A DNA stretch of 64,000 bases from Affinundibacterium macrobrachii (GCF_014652415.1 NZ_BMYT01000002.1:1-64000), one strand, 5' to 3'. Numbered from the stretch's first letter, positions 20,244 to 30,852 are shown. Notes: generated by a model not told the origin, from the letters alone. A program made the numbers and translations.

Positions 20244-23200
20244 ATGTCCAAGAATAATTCTGTATTCAAGAAAACCTTGGTTGCACATGCATTAACAGTT
20301 GCCTTTGGTTTCGGTTTTGTTGCCGTTACCGTTCCAACTGAAGTTATGGCGCAATCCAATGCTGCAGGTTCTATTTTCGGTAAAGCGAAACCAGGTACTA
20401 CAGTTCAAGTCTTGAACTCTGACAACGGTGTTCGTCGCTCCGCAACAGCTGACTCAACCGGTCGCTTCCAAATTACTGCGTTGCCAATCGGCACTTACAA
20501 AGTGGATCTGATGAACGGCGGCAAAGTTGAGCAAAGCACAACTGTTGATGTTTCTTTGGGTCAAGGTTCAGAGGCTGTATTCGCTGCGGCAGCTGGTTCT
20601 ATCCAAGTTGTTCAAGTTTCAGGCGCACGTAAGCCGATTGACATCTCCTCAACAAATAACGGCGCAAACTTCACTGCACGTCAATTAGAGAACTTGCCGG
20701 TGGCGAAGAGCGTTGAAGCGATCGTTCAGTTAGCACCGAACACAACTCGTGGCGATACACGTTTTGCAGGTAACGGCGCATCTTTTGGTGGTGGTGCAGT
20801 TACAGAAAACTCCTACTACATCAATGGTTTCCCAGTCACTAATCCATTAACAGGTTTCGGTGCATCTCAATTGCCATTTGGCGCGATTGCTGAAGCGCAA
20901 GTTCTGACTGGTGGCTTCGGCTCCGAATTTGGTCGCTCTATCGGTGGTGTGGTCAACGTGATCACTAAGTCCGGTAAAAATCGCTGGGAAGCTGGCGCGA
21001 CAATGGCTTGGACACCAGATTCATTGCGTTCTGATCCAAAAGATATCTACTATCCAAAAACAGGTCGTACATACAATGCTGCGACTGATGGTACTTTATA
21101 TTTGCGCCGCAACCAAAATACTGCTGACTCTAAATTGTTCGGTGGCTATGTAAGTGGTCCGATCATTCAAGACAAGTTGTTTATGTTTGTTTCTGCTGAG
21201 CAAACTAAAACAGATCAAGGCTTCGTGAATGGTTTGCGTACGTCTACATCCAACGCAGTAAATGGTTGGAATGATACAAAAACTACAGTTAATCGTTATT
21301 TAGCAAAGTTTGACTGGAATATTGCAGACGAACACCGCTTAGAATTCATGTCTATTGGTGACTCTCCAGTCGTTAAGATTGATCGCTCTGGCTATGACTA
21401 CGCTACTGGAAAGCGTGTTGGTGGTGTAACTTCCTCACAAACAAATCGTAATATCAACGACAACGGTAATCAGTTAAATGGTTTGAAATATGTTGGTGAA
21501 ATTACACAAGATTTGACTTTCACAGCGGCTTACGCACAAGCAAAATCGAAGCATGAAACAACCTTAGTTGGCTACAATCCAACAGCAATGGGTGTTGTTG
21601 CTGATCCAGCAAACCGCGTTCCTGGCTTGACTTATACAAATCCACAATCATTTTCCGCAAATGTACCAGGTGCTGGCAGCCAAGATCTTGTTAAATCTCT
21701 TCGCCTCGACTTAGAGTACAAGCTGAATAGTCACACTATTCGCGCAGGTTACGATAAATCCAAAGTTGACTCACTGGGCGGCTCTACTACACCAGGTGGC
21801 GGCACATGGACCTATTTTAAAACTGACGATCCAAACAAGGCCATTCCAGTCTCTGGTGGCTCAGTTCCTCCAACTGCCTCTGGTGGCGGTTATGGTGCGC
21901 AAGGTTATTACGTTGCAAAAACATACTTCTCCGACGTAACAGAATCACATGGTGAACAGACAGCGCTGTACATCGAAGACAAGTATCAAGTAACTAAAAA
22001 CTTGATGGTTGTTGGCGGTATTCGTTATGAATCCTTCTTGAACAAGAATAAATTGATGCAAAAATTCTTGGATCAACCAGGTGAAATTAATCCTCGCGTA
22101 GCTGTGTCTTGGGACGTTAATGGCGATGCGTCATTGAAAGTGTTCGGTACTGCTGGTCGTTACTCTGTACCAATTCCAACCAACATCGGTTTGCGTGCTG
22201 CAGGTGCAACGTCTAATACAACGCAATACTTCACTTACACTGGCACTGATGCAAATGGTCAACCGCAAGGCTTGAAACAGTTGACAAACCCATTGTCTCC
22301 AAACAATGAGTTTGGCCAACCAAAAGATGCTAGATCATTTGCTGTAAAAGACATGAAACCAACTTTCCAAGACGAAATCACTTTCGGCTTCGAAAAGCAA
22401 TTGGCTCCTGAATGGAATTCTGGTGCACGTGCGACCTACCGTACTTTGAAATCGACTATCGACGATTTGTGCGATGCTCGTCCATTTGAAGCTTGGGCAA
22501 AACGTACGAACACAACGATTACCAATCCAACTTTTGGTCATGACTGCTACTTATTCAACCCAGGTATTGCAAATACTTTCGTATTCGATATCGATGGTAA
22601 GGGTAATTACAAAGAAATCGCTTTAAGTGCAGCAGATTTGGGATTTGAAAAAGCGAAACGTACTTACACTGCATTGGATCTGTTCTTAGAACATCCATTC
22701 CGCAATGGTTGGTATGGTAAAGTGAACTACACTTGGTCACGTAGCTATGGTAATACTGAAGGTCAAGTACGTTCAGACAACGGTCAAGCTGACGTTTCTG
22801 TAACAGCGACTTGGGATTACCCAGAGATTATGCGCGGTGCAATGGGCTTGTTGCCAAATGACCGTACACATCAAATCAAAGCATTCGGCTTCTATCAGTT
22901 GAATAACGAATGGTCTGTTGGTGGTAACTTATTGTTGGCCTCTGGTCGTCCACGTTCTTGCTTAGGTGGTGATCCTAATCCAGGCGATTCTCCAAACTAC
23001 AACAACCAAGCATTCTTCTGCTTCGGTGAAACTAGTGCGCAGAATCAATTGGTACCACGTGGCAAAATCGGTAATTTGCCATTTGACAAACGTTTAGATT
23101 TGAATGTAACTTACAAACCAACATTCTTGAATGGTATGGCGTTCAAGATGGATGTATTTAACATTACAAATACTCAAACATTGCAAAACGTGATTGAAGC

Positions 23201-23303
23201 ATACAATAGTGGTACACGTATGAGCAGCCAGTACGAACGTCCAATTAGCTACACAAACCCACGTTCTGTACGTTTCACAGCTGAATACAACCACAAGTTC
23301 TAA
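20244..23303 (+). CDS. TonB-dependent receptor, Oar-like with N-terminal CarboxypepD_reg domain
   Basis: A 1019-residue outer-membrane receptor. A signal peptide (1-36, ending VMAQS) precedes a carboxypeptidase-regulatory-like beta domain (about 40-115, SIFGKAKPGTTVQVLN). Next comes the plug domain (about 130-240, with NSYYINGFPVTNP and GGFGSEFGRSIGGVVNVITKSG). A 22-strand barrel follows, ending in the aromatic signature FTAEYNHKF expected for BAM recognition. There is no TonB box I can point to with certainty. Substrate unknown; Oar-like receptors often serve large peptides or protein fragments. Codon choice is very uniform, suggesting high expression. It is followed by a strong terminator and a decayed paralogue. 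Confidence 0.93.
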   Translation: MSKNNSVFKKTLVAHALTVAFGFGFVAVTVPTEVMAQSNAAGSIFGKAKPGTTVQVLNSDNGVRRSATADSTGRFQITALPIGTYKVDLMNGGKVEQSTTVDVSLGQGSEAVFAAAAGSIQVVQVSGARKPIDISSTNNGANFTARQLENLPVAKSVEAIVQLAPNTTRGDTRFAGNGASFGGGAVTENSYYINGFPVTNPLTGFGASQLPFGAIAEAQVLTGGFGSEFGRSIGGVVNVITKSGKNRWEAGATMAWTPDSLRSDPKDIYYPKTGRTYNAATDGTLYLRRNQNTADSKLFGGYVSGPIIQDKLFMFVSAEQTKTDQGFVNGLRTSTSNAVNGWNDTKTTVNRYLAKFDWNIADEHRLEFMSIGDSPVVKIDRSGYDYATGKRVGGVTSSQTNRNINDNGNQLNGLKYVGEITQDLTFTAAYAQAKSKHETTLVGYNPTAMGVVADPANRVPGLTYTNPQSFSANVPGAGSQDLVKSLRLDLEYKLNSHTIRAGYDKSKVDSLGGSTTPGGGTWTYFKTDDPNKAIPVSGGSVPPTASGGGYGAQGYYVAKTYFSDVTESHGEQTALYIEDKYQVTKNLMVVGGIRYESFLNKNKLMQKFLDQPGEINPRVAVSWDVNGDASLKVFGTAGRYSVPIPTNIGLRAAGATSNTTQYFTYTGTDANGQPQGLKQLTNPLSPNNEFGQPKDARSFAVKDMKPTFQDEITFGFEKQLAPEWNSGARATYRTLKSTIDDLCDARPFEAWAKRTNTTITNPTFGHDCYLFNPGIANTFVFDIDGKGNYKEIALSAADLGFEKAKRTYTALDLFLEHPFRNGWYGKVNYTWSRSYGNTEGQVRSDNGQADVSVTATWDYPEIMRGAMGLLPNDRTHQIKAFGFYQLNNEWSVGGNLLLASGRPRSCLGGDPNPGDSPNYNNQAFFCFGETSAQNQLVPRGKIGNLPFDKRLDLNVTYKPTFLNGMAFKMDVFNITNTQTLQNVIEAYNSGTRMSSQYERPISYTNPRSVRFTAEYNHKF

Positions 23304-23330
23304 TCTTGTAGTTTGATTTAGTGTTGGCAG

Positions 23331-23360
23331 AAAAAGCCCCGACTTGTCGGGGCTTTTCTT
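23331..23360 (+). terminator. Terminator after the first TonB receptor
   Basis: AAAAGCCCCGAC pairs with GTCGGGGCTTTT around a 2-base centre and is followed by TTCTTTT. It lies 28 bases after the stop codon. Confidence 0.9.
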
Positions 23361-23945
23361 TTGGAAAATTCCAAATTGATGTATTTGAAAATATGGAAGC
23401 TAATTCAAGTTAGAAAATAGGTCGAGCCTTCAAATACAATAGGCAAGTTAATATACGACATGAATCACAACTATTCACCCTACTATTTACTCTATGAGAT
23501 GTGGTTCTGCTAAGAAATCTCGATACTCACCCTGCACAGCCCAAACCAGAAGATCTAGATGAACCTCTACAAAGACTACTTTTTAGATTCTATCGTCGAT
23601 TATATGATCCGAATCGGCACATTTTGATATAAGAATCCAATATTTGGCATTTACTTGCTAGCTTTTTATCAGGCAACTGAATCATGAAAGTCAAAGCCTA
23701 GAGGGATTCAACAGTTCAATATAAGTTCAAACTTACGTACCGCATAAGGCAGAAACCATCTTTCAATTAGAACTGGTATTGCGGTGACCCAACCACAAAG
23801 CGAGTCAGACATCGCTATTTCAAAGGTCGGTAGAACAGCACTGACATTGTCTCGTAAATATGGCCATCATTACTATATGAAATATCGAGATGCAAACGCT
23901 CATGCGCAGCAATCAAATTAATGAAATAAAAATCAAGATCCAAAA
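23361..23945. other. Non-coding or degenerate spacer
   Basis: No intact gene is present. Two short open stretches read like protein on the plus strand: about 23500-23625 (containing DEPLQRLLFRFYRRLYDP) and about 23760-23920 (containing DIAISKVGRTALTLSRKYG). Both are closed by stops and have no start or ribosome-binding site. They may be relics of a lost gene, but I do not recognise the family. Confidence 0.4.
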
Positions 23946-23949
23946 ATAA

Positions 23950-23985
23950 AAATGCCCGATGAAATAATCATCGGGCATTTTTTCA
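23950..23985. terminator. Bidirectional terminator after the receptor pseudogene
   Basis: AATGCCCGATGA (23951-23962) pairs with TCATCGGGCATT (23968-23979), with A-rich and T-rich flanks on both sides. It lies 48 bases beyond the end of the minus-strand pseudogene. Confidence 0.85.
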
Positions 23986-24032
23986 CCAATTAAAACAAGT
24001 GAATCTTAACTTATAAGATAAGAATCAACCTA

Positions 24033-26500
24033 TTAGAACTCGTAACGTGCAGTGAAGCGTACCGAACGTGGTGGTTGGAATGAAGAAGGCAGACCGTAAT
24101 CTGGATTACGCTTACCTTGATCTACCGTATCACGGCTATAGTCACGACGCTCTACAACCTCTTGCACTTGTTGGCTGTTCAACAAGTTGAAGATATCCAT
24201 AGACAATGTTAACTTACCATCACCAACTTTAGGCATGTAAGACAATTGCATATCAACTCTTGCGGACCATGGTGTACGACCAGCAGTACCACGTGGCACC
24301 AATACTGACTGACCTTTTTCATTCAAGCAGTAGTAAGAAGATGCTGTTGTGTAGCCAACTGCGTCAGAGAAATCTAGACGAGAAGCTGGTACAAAACCGA
24401 TACAGCTATATGGACGACCAGAGCTTGCAACTGCATTCATACCCAAACGGAGTTGGTCGTTGATCATGTAGTTACCAAACACTTTAATAGTATGGCGACG
24501 ATCATTAGACAAGTAGCCATTGGAGCCATCTGTCAAAGAACCAAAGTCGAAGTCTTGAGAAACACCTGCATCTTCTTGGTTAATAACAGAGTTCACATAG
24601 CCTTCAGCTGAACCACGAGTTTTTGCCAAAGTGTAAGAACCTTGTACACCCCACTTACCATCAAATGGACGCTCCAAAGTAAATTCCAAAGCATTATGTG
24701 TACGTGTATACTTAGATAAACCGAGGTACTTCGCTGGCATTGTTGATTCAACCAGTTTGCCGTCATTGTTGACATCAATCATCAAAGTAACGTCTTTACT
24801 TGAGTTCAACAAGATACATTGCGCCATCGTGCTGGAATCAAAATTCGCGTAACCCTTGTCTTTTGCCCAGTTTTCGAAACCGATATGTGAGCAATAATCG
24901 TCCATACCGCTATTGATACGGCGACTGATACCCTTCATACCAAAGGTCCAGTCTTTGGTCAACGCTTGTTGGAAGCCCAAAATCAATTCGTCTTGATTCA
25001 TAGGACTCAATTTCCTGTCAGCGATTGTTGCTGGATTTGCTAATTTTCCGTCGCCAATAATTTGAGCGGAGCCAATTTCTGGACCTAAACCCACTGGAGC
25101 CTGTGTGCGAGGATCTTTGCTCGCAAAACTGTAGAAGCGATGTTCAAACAGCTCGCCGCGAGTCATACGAATGTTGGTATTTGACGCAACAGGGATGTAA
25201 TAACGACCCAAGTTACCGTAGATCTTCAATGATCCATCGCCCTTCGCATTCAAAGAGAAACCTAAACGCGGTGCGAGCAAATTATCTTTTTTTACAAAAC
25301 TAACGCCGTCACCGTTACGGTTATCGAACGATTCTGAACGCAAACCACCGTAAGCCATCAAGTTCTTATTAACTTTCCATGTATCTTCAATGTACATAGC
25401 GTTATTTTCAACCTCGAATGCACCTGAAGTACTCAATATCAAACGGCGACGCACATAGCTCTTGCCTGGGGCAACAGCATTCGCAACACCATTTACTGTG
25501 CCGTTCGTGCTAGTAACATAACGCCAGTACATACCACCAGAATATGTGGAGGCACCAGCAGCAACCGAAGTAAATTTTTGATTATCAATACCAGCACGAA
25601 TTACATGATCGCCAATTGAATAATCAATATCGAAACGGAATGCACGGCGTTTGTCTTCATCATCAAGTGCGTTGATGTCACGAATAGATGGCCCAGGGAA
25701 TGGTTTTGCCTAGCACCCAACCTCGTTCAAACCTTCATCCAATACCACTGGACAATCCAAATTGGCCATGCGAGCGCCAGTAGTCTTGGTTACTTTGTCA
25801 TTAACACTACCTACCAAAGCAGACACAGTCAAGTTATCTGTCACGTAGCCTGTGTACTTACCAATCAAAACATCACCACCGGAAGTTTGAATACTCTTAC
25901 CTGCAGCACCGGAATGGCTCGTTTGATAATTTGTGGCACCGACTGGACGAATATAGTCAATAATCTCTGTTTCTTTCTTATTCGAGATACCAGTAAACTC
26001 TAAACGGTGTGATTCATTTGGCGTGAAGTCAATCTTGATAATGCCATTTGGTTTACCTGCTTTAAAGTTAGTGCTGCTATTACGACCAAATGTATCGGTT
26101 TCGTCGCGATTACCAGTCAAAGCGCCGAAGAAGAACAAAGTATCTTTGATGATTGGACCACCGCTATACGCGTTATATTCCAAAGCGGAATCTTTACGCG
26201 CACTGCTGAATACAACATAACCTGGTGCTTCCGGATCACGTGATGCAACATCTTTACCATCGCTGCGTAGTGCATCCGGTGCCCAAATAACTGATACACC
26301 AGATTTCCATTTATTTGTTCCGCGTTTCGTCGCCAAGCTGATAACACCGCCCAAAGAACGGCCATACTCCGCACCATAACCACCGGATTTAACTTGTTGT
26401 GAGCAAATCGCATCAAATGACAATCAGCATAAGACAAGAAGTTACGAATGTTGGTAACGTCAAAACCGTTAATCTAGTAGCCATTCTCTGCGACGGATGC
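24033..26500 (-). pseudogene. Decayed TonB-dependent receptor (paralogue of 20244-23303)
   Basis: Two long open pieces lie in the same frame: 25710-26423, with GGYGAEYGRSLGGVISLATK of the plug, and 24033-25532, the barrel ending VRFTARYEF. The 177 bases between them stay open (DINALDDEDKRRAFRFDIDY and onward), and only a single TAG at 25710-25712 interrupts them. Upstream, ASVAENGY is followed by another TAG (26474-26476) and INGFDVTN. Near 26405-26430 there are at least two small indels that change frame and then restore it. The signal peptide, the regulatory domain and the start of the plug are absent. The C-terminal half looks intact and the terminator is retained, so decay is recent. It aligns by eye with the intact receptor next door. 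Confidence 0.88.
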
Positions 26501-26654
26501 AAAGCAAAATAGCCTAAAGCCGAGAAGATAACGATGCAAATGATTTTTGGTTCACTGAAATGATGCAACGTGTGCTCAAAAACTGCACCTTATCAAAAGT
26601 TAATTTCTTCATCAATTGGGAAGCACTATGTCCTCAACTGACACTCAGTCAAAC

Positions 26655-26690
26655 TTTTGGAGTCCCCCGGCAAAACTGGGGGATTACCCT
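26655..26690. repeat. GC-rich hairpin between small secreted gene and receptor pseudogene
   Basis: TCCCCC pairs with GGGGGA around a 9-base loop in an AT-rich background. There is no T-tract. Read on the minus strand it contains GGGGGACTCC, close to the GGGGGAGTCC of the leader hairpin of the intact TonB receptor. It could be the surviving leader of the decayed receptor, or a 3' hairpin of the small gene upstream. Confidence 0.45.
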
Positions 26691-26724
26691 ATTTATTTGC
26701 TAGTGAAATAATTGGATACAGGCC

Positions 26725-26988
26725 CTAGCAATTATCCCGATTTTTTTGTGGGAAACTACATGGGCACTCAATAGTCTCTATTTCCACGAATGGACTTTCT
26801 GTTCCTACCATCGATCTTGCTCCATTACAAAGCATAACGCGAGAACCAACTTGAGTCGTTTTGGACGCGTCACTATAGTATGTTATGAATGCTGCATGAG
26901 TTGGTACTGCGAAGACATAGCCGATAGACGAAAAAAGTGCGCCTAAAATGGATGCGGAAAAAACTATTTTCTTTAGTTTTACATTCAT
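26725..26988 (-). CDS. Small secreted Cys-containing protein (DUF6289-like)
   Basis: An 87-residue protein. The strong ribosome-binding site AGGAGAT nine bases before the ATG and a classical signal peptide (MNVKLKKIVFSASILGALFS..., cleavage near VFA-VP) show that it is a real gene. The mature part is about 60 residues: AFITYYSDASKTTQVGSR, then CNG, and a C-terminal Cys-rich tail (ECPC...C). The YYSDA...T.VG...C.G pattern recalls the small DUF6289 family of proteobacterial secreted peptides, whose function is unknown. That assignment is from memory. It sits between a decayed and an intact TonB receptor. Confidence 0.7.
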   Translation of the reverse strand: MNVKLKKIVFSASILGALFSSIGYVFAVPTHAAFITYYSDASKTTQVGSRVMLCNGARSMVGTESPFVEIETIECPCSFPQKNRDNC

Positions 26989-27901
26989 GTTTTCTATCTC
27001 CTAAAAGTTGGTATAAGCACGTACTGTGCGAGTACATTTTGATATAAATTTAATTTATTTACAATAAATATTATTACCTTGTTGTGCTTTTGTGATTTTT
27101 AACAAACCTTTCAAAGCTCGTGGGCTTTTATAAATCTAGTTTGATTAGGGGGCGCCCTTAATCATGGTTAAGTGATTGAAAGAACTTAAATTTTTGCTCA
27201 TTTCTGAGATTGTTCGATAGTTCCTAAGATTTTCATCCCTCGCAAATCGATTCAGCACAATTCGAGCTTACGCAAAACTGACGCTTACATCACAACCTTC
27301 GCCTGGCCGTAGAACGGCGCTGTCTTCAACTTCATACCGAATCAGCACAATCCCGCATAAGTCCTAACGATTGTGTCTGAGTATGACTTCGCTTAACGAC
27401 GAGACCTTTTCTCTATCCTTCCGATTCTTCCTTCCTATCAATCTTTGCCATCGACAAATTATTTTAATAAAAGTTTAAAATAGTTTCTCTTTCTTAAAAT
27501 GCAAAAAAAAATAAAAATTTCTTTACAAAATTATAGACATATGCAATCTTTAATTAAAAAAATAATCAAATTAAAAATATTATTTATCAAAAAAAATAAA
27601 GAAACCTTGGAAATGTTTTCAAAGATGTCGTCTTGAGACCACAAATTACCCCTTCAAACTAAGATCGTTGCGATAATTCTCAGCGGTTTATGAATTTACA
27701 TAAATGATGTTTAGCTTTATTTCGCATTACTTGGGCAAATTTTTGTTTTTGTAATTCAATTTACTTATTAATATCATTAAATTTGTAGAATTCGTAAATG
27801 CTTCTTTCAGATACTTGTCTGTAAAAATAAATCGATCGGAAAGAACAGCAAACACGCCACAATCGTGTAGAAACTCAATAAAACACATCGAGGAGTAAAT
27901 C
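26989..27901. other. Long AT-rich divergent intergenic region
   Basis: A 913-base region without a gene between the small secreted protein (minus) and the second TonB receptor (plus). A hairpin-like GATTAGGG...CCCTTAATC lies near 27143-27162. An imperfect direct repeat of ATTCAGCACAATT occurs near 27250 and 27342. From about 27460 to 27620 the sequence is extremely A/T-rich, with several A-runs. It probably carries both promoters and possibly a binding site for a nucleoid protein. No riboswitch fold is recognised. Confidence 0.5.
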
Positions 27902-30778
27902 TTGGCTAGTCAATTCACTTTAAAACGCAGCGTTATTGCTGTGGCGCTAACTTTAGCGTCGTCACAAGTTGTCTTCGCGCAGCAAACAGCTAGCGAGCCA
28001 GTCGTACAAAAAATTACGGTTACTGGCTCCAACATCAAGCGTGTTGATAAAGAAGGCACATCCCCAATTCAAACAATCACAGCGAAAGAAATTGCTGAGA
28101 GTGGTGCAGGTAATATCGCTGAATTGATGAAGCAAGTCCCATCAATGGGCTCTGATATTAATCAAGATTTAACTGGTGGCACTTTTGCTGCAGGTGTTTC
28201 TACGGCATCATTGCGCGGCTTGGGCTCTACTTCAACCTTGATCTTGTTGAACGGTCGCCGTATGACACCATCGGCTTATGCCGATCCAAACAATGGCAAC
28301 TCAACACTGTATGACTTAAACAGTATTCCTTTGAGCGCGATTGAACGTGTTGAAATTTTCAAAGACGGCGCATCTGCTGTATACGGATCCGACGCGATCG
28401 GCGGCGTTATTAACTTCATCACAAAGCGTAACTTCCGTGGTGCAGAAGGCGGCGTCAATATTGCAGCCAACGACGATGGCAAATTTGGCCGTAAACGCGC
28501 CAATGCGACTTTTGGCATGGGTGACTTCGAAAGCAATGGCTACAATGCCTTCTTCGCAGTTGATTACTCCAAGCGCGATCGCGTCGCACGTGCTGACGTG
28601 ACCGATATCGAATATGACAAATATTTGATTATGAATGGTCGCTATGCGTCTCCATATTCCAGCACTGTTTCTAAATATCCATGGATTTATAAAGAAACAG
28701 CACCAGGTAGCCGCAACTTCGGTGTGACACGAGCGACAATGGCAACCAATCTGATCACAGATATGAGCTGCCCTGACTCTCAAAAATTAACTTTAGGTGC
28801 ACGTGAAGCTATCGCCCCAACAAGTATTTTGTTTGGTCGTACAGTTTGTAACTACAACGCTGACCTATATAGCGAAGCACAAGGTGAAGCAACCGACTTG
28901 AGCATGATGGGTGTAGGTAGCTTAAAAATTACCGAAAACGTCAGCGCATTTGCAGAAGTTGCTTATACCAAATCCGAGCGCCCATATACTGGCGCTGGTG
29001 CTACTCTAGGCACAGGACAAACAACCAATTTCAAATCTACAGGCATCGCTGATCCATTTCAGATCATCTTGCCGATTGGCCACCCAGACAATCCATTTCC
29101 AACCGCACGTGCTTCGGTATCTGTACGCTTGGAAGATAAATTGCGCACACAAACCACGACGAACGAAAATGCGCGTGCATTAGCTGGTTTGAAGGGTTCC
29201 AATTATGGGTTTGATTGGGAAACTGCGGTCTTGTGGAATCGCTCAGAGCGTTTGCAAGAGTATGATAATTTCTTCTATATTCCAACTTTAAAGAAGATCA
29301 ATACCGGCACGTCAATGGCAGAACTGTTCAAAGATCCAACTTTGACAAAGAATGTTAAAAACAACGGTAGTGCAGAAATCATGCAGTGGGATGCGAAAGC
29401 AACGACTGAATTCGGGAAATTGGGTGGTGGTGCAATTGGCTTGGCAACCGGTGTTGAGTTCCGCGAAGAACGTATCGTTTTGACACCAGATACCGATTTA
29501 GCATCAGGCAATATCTTGGGCTTATCCAACTCTGTTATCGATGGTAGCCGTAAAGTATCTTCTGCATTTATCGAATTGCGCACACCATTCCTGAAAAACT
29601 TCGAAATGGATTTCGCAGGCCGTTTTGATAAATACCCAGGTATCAAGGTCAACTTCGTACCTAAAGTTGGTGCCAAATGGAATGTCAACAGTAGTCTGTC
29701 TTTCCGCGGAACTTATGCAGAAGGCTTCCGTGCACCAGCATTGGTTCAGGTTTTACCAGGTGGCTCTCAGTTCTTCTTGAGTGGTTTGTGGGATCCAAAA
29801 CGTTGTGAAGATGATGAACAAACACCAAAACCAAATGCGACAGCAGCTGACTGCTCCAAATCCGCATCTGGTACTGGCGGTGCCAATCCTGATCTGAAAC
29901 CAGAAACAGCAAAAAGCTATTCTTTCGGTTTGATTTTCTCACCTACACGTAACTTTGACGTGTTAGTGGATTGGTACAAGATCCGTAAAGAAGGCGAAGT
30001 CATGTTGGGTAGTGAATTCCAAGCCTTGAAAGATGAAGATCGCTTCCCACAGAACATCGTACGTGATCCAAATCCAGTTAACTGGGTAACAAAAGATGGC
30101 GTTCCAGTTCCAGGTACAGGTCCATTGCTGTCAGTAAAATTGCCATGGATTAACCAAGGCGCGACCGAAGTTACTGGTCTCGATTTTGAAATGCGTATGC
30201 GTAATAACTTAGGTACTTGGGGTAATTTATCCTCCACGTTCCGCGGTTCTTACCAAATCTCTTACAAGATCGCGCAAGTTCTCGGTGACATCGAGAACAA
30301 TGTAGCTGGCAAACGCCCAGGTTTGTATGACTGGAATTTGAGCAGCGGTCCAGACACACCACGTTTCAAAGGTGGTTTGTCAACCAATTGGTCACAAGGC
30401 CCACATAGCGTTTCTGGATCTATCGCTTACGTTGGCAGTGTTTCCTTAATGCGCAATCGCGATGCTGGAACAATTTATCCAGCAGAGTTCTGCCATTACG
30501 GCACAAGAAAGGCAACAGATGCAGTGCCAAATCGCAATACTTCTAACCCACGTTTTGAAGAATTCGAAGAAAGCTGCAAAGTACCAGATTGGACAACAGT
30601 TGGTTTGGGTTACACCTACACTGGTTTCAAAAATTTAGGCCTGTCTATCAACATCGCCAATATTTTCGACTCCAAAGCACCGTATGACCCAGCATATGTG
30701 ACATCTGGCTACAACACAGGTTTACATAACAACCGTGGTCGTTACTTCACATTGAGCGCGAACTATAAGTTCAACTAA
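27902..30778 (+). CDS. TonB-dependent receptor with classical plug
   Basis: A 958-residue outer-membrane receptor. The start is TTG at 27902, supported by GAGGAG seven bases upstream and by the signal peptide that follows (FTLKRSVIAVALTLASS, cleavage near VFA-QQ). The plug domain (about 45-175) contains VTGSNIKRVDKEGTSPIQ, LRGLGSTSTLILLNGRR and FKDGASAVYGSDAIGGVINF. The barrel ends YFTLSANYKFN, so the usual terminal aromatic is followed by one extra Asn. It lacks the regulatory domain of the receptor at 20244 and belongs to a different subfamily. The terminator at 30829 separates it from the S9 peptidase, but the order receptor-peptidase-amidohydrolase suggests one function. Confidence 0.93.
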   Translation: MASQFTLKRSVIAVALTLASSQVVFAQQTASEPVVQKITVTGSNIKRVDKEGTSPIQTITAKEIAESGAGNIAELMKQVPSMGSDINQDLTGGTFAAGVSTASLRGLGSTSTLILLNGRRMTPSAYADPNNGNSTLYDLNSIPLSAIERVEIFKDGASAVYGSDAIGGVINFITKRNFRGAEGGVNIAANDDGKFGRKRANATFGMGDFESNGYNAFFAVDYSKRDRVARADVTDIEYDKYLIMNGRYASPYSSTVSKYPWIYKETAPGSRNFGVTRATMATNLITDMSCPDSQKLTLGAREAIAPTSILFGRTVCNYNADLYSEAQGEATDLSMMGVGSLKITENVSAFAEVAYTKSERPYTGAGATLGTGQTTNFKSTGIADPFQIILPIGHPDNPFPTARASVSVRLEDKLRTQTTTNENARALAGLKGSNYGFDWETAVLWNRSERLQEYDNFFYIPTLKKINTGTSMAELFKDPTLTKNVKNNGSAEIMQWDAKATTEFGKLGGGAIGLATGVEFREERIVLTPDTDLASGNILGLSNSVIDGSRKVSSAFIELRTPFLKNFEMDFAGRFDKYPGIKVNFVPKVGAKWNVNSSLSFRGTYAEGFRAPALVQVLPGGSQFFLSGLWDPKRCEDDEQTPKPNATAADCSKSASGTGGANPDLKPETAKSYSFGLIFSPTRNFDVLVDWYKIRKEGEVMLGSEFQALKDEDRFPQNIVRDPNPVNWVTKDGVPVPGTGPLLSVKLPWINQGATEVTGLDFEMRMRNNLGTWGNLSSTFRGSYQISYKIAQVLGDIENNVAGKRPGLYDWNLSSGPDTPRFKGGLSTNWSQGPHSVSGSIAYVGSVSLMRNRDAGTIYPAEFCHYGTRKATDAVPNRNTSNPRFEEFEESCKVPDWTTVGLGYTYTGFKNLGLSINIANIFDSKAPYDPAYVTSGYNTGLHNNRGRYFTLSANYKFN

Positions 30779-30828
30779 GTTTGCTCTCAGTAAAAGTTAA
30801 GCCTGAATAAGGCTTAATTAGCACAATC

Positions 30829-30852
30829 AAACGCCCCGGCAACGGGGCGTTT
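30829..30852 (+). terminator. Hairpin terminator after the second TonB receptor
   Basis: AAACGCCCCG pairs with CGGGGCGTTT around a GCAA tetraloop. The trailing T-tract is short, so some read-through into the S9 peptidase is possible. A smaller hairpin (AAGCC/GGCTT) lies at about 30799-30815. Confidence 0.75.

Noticed and set aside
23700-23945. LysR C-terminal fragment in the spacer
   Set aside because: A weak likeness (YRDANAHAQ vs HERDARNPAH) is too short to support a family call.
24474-26476. Amber codons in the receptor pseudogene as possible recoding (pyrrolysine or suppression)
   Set aside because: The N-terminus is missing and there are also frameshifts, so simple gene decay explains the stops.
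26989-27901. Riboswitch (cobalamin type) before the TonB receptor
   Set aside because: No B12-box-like conserved core is visible; only AT-rich sequence and small repeats.
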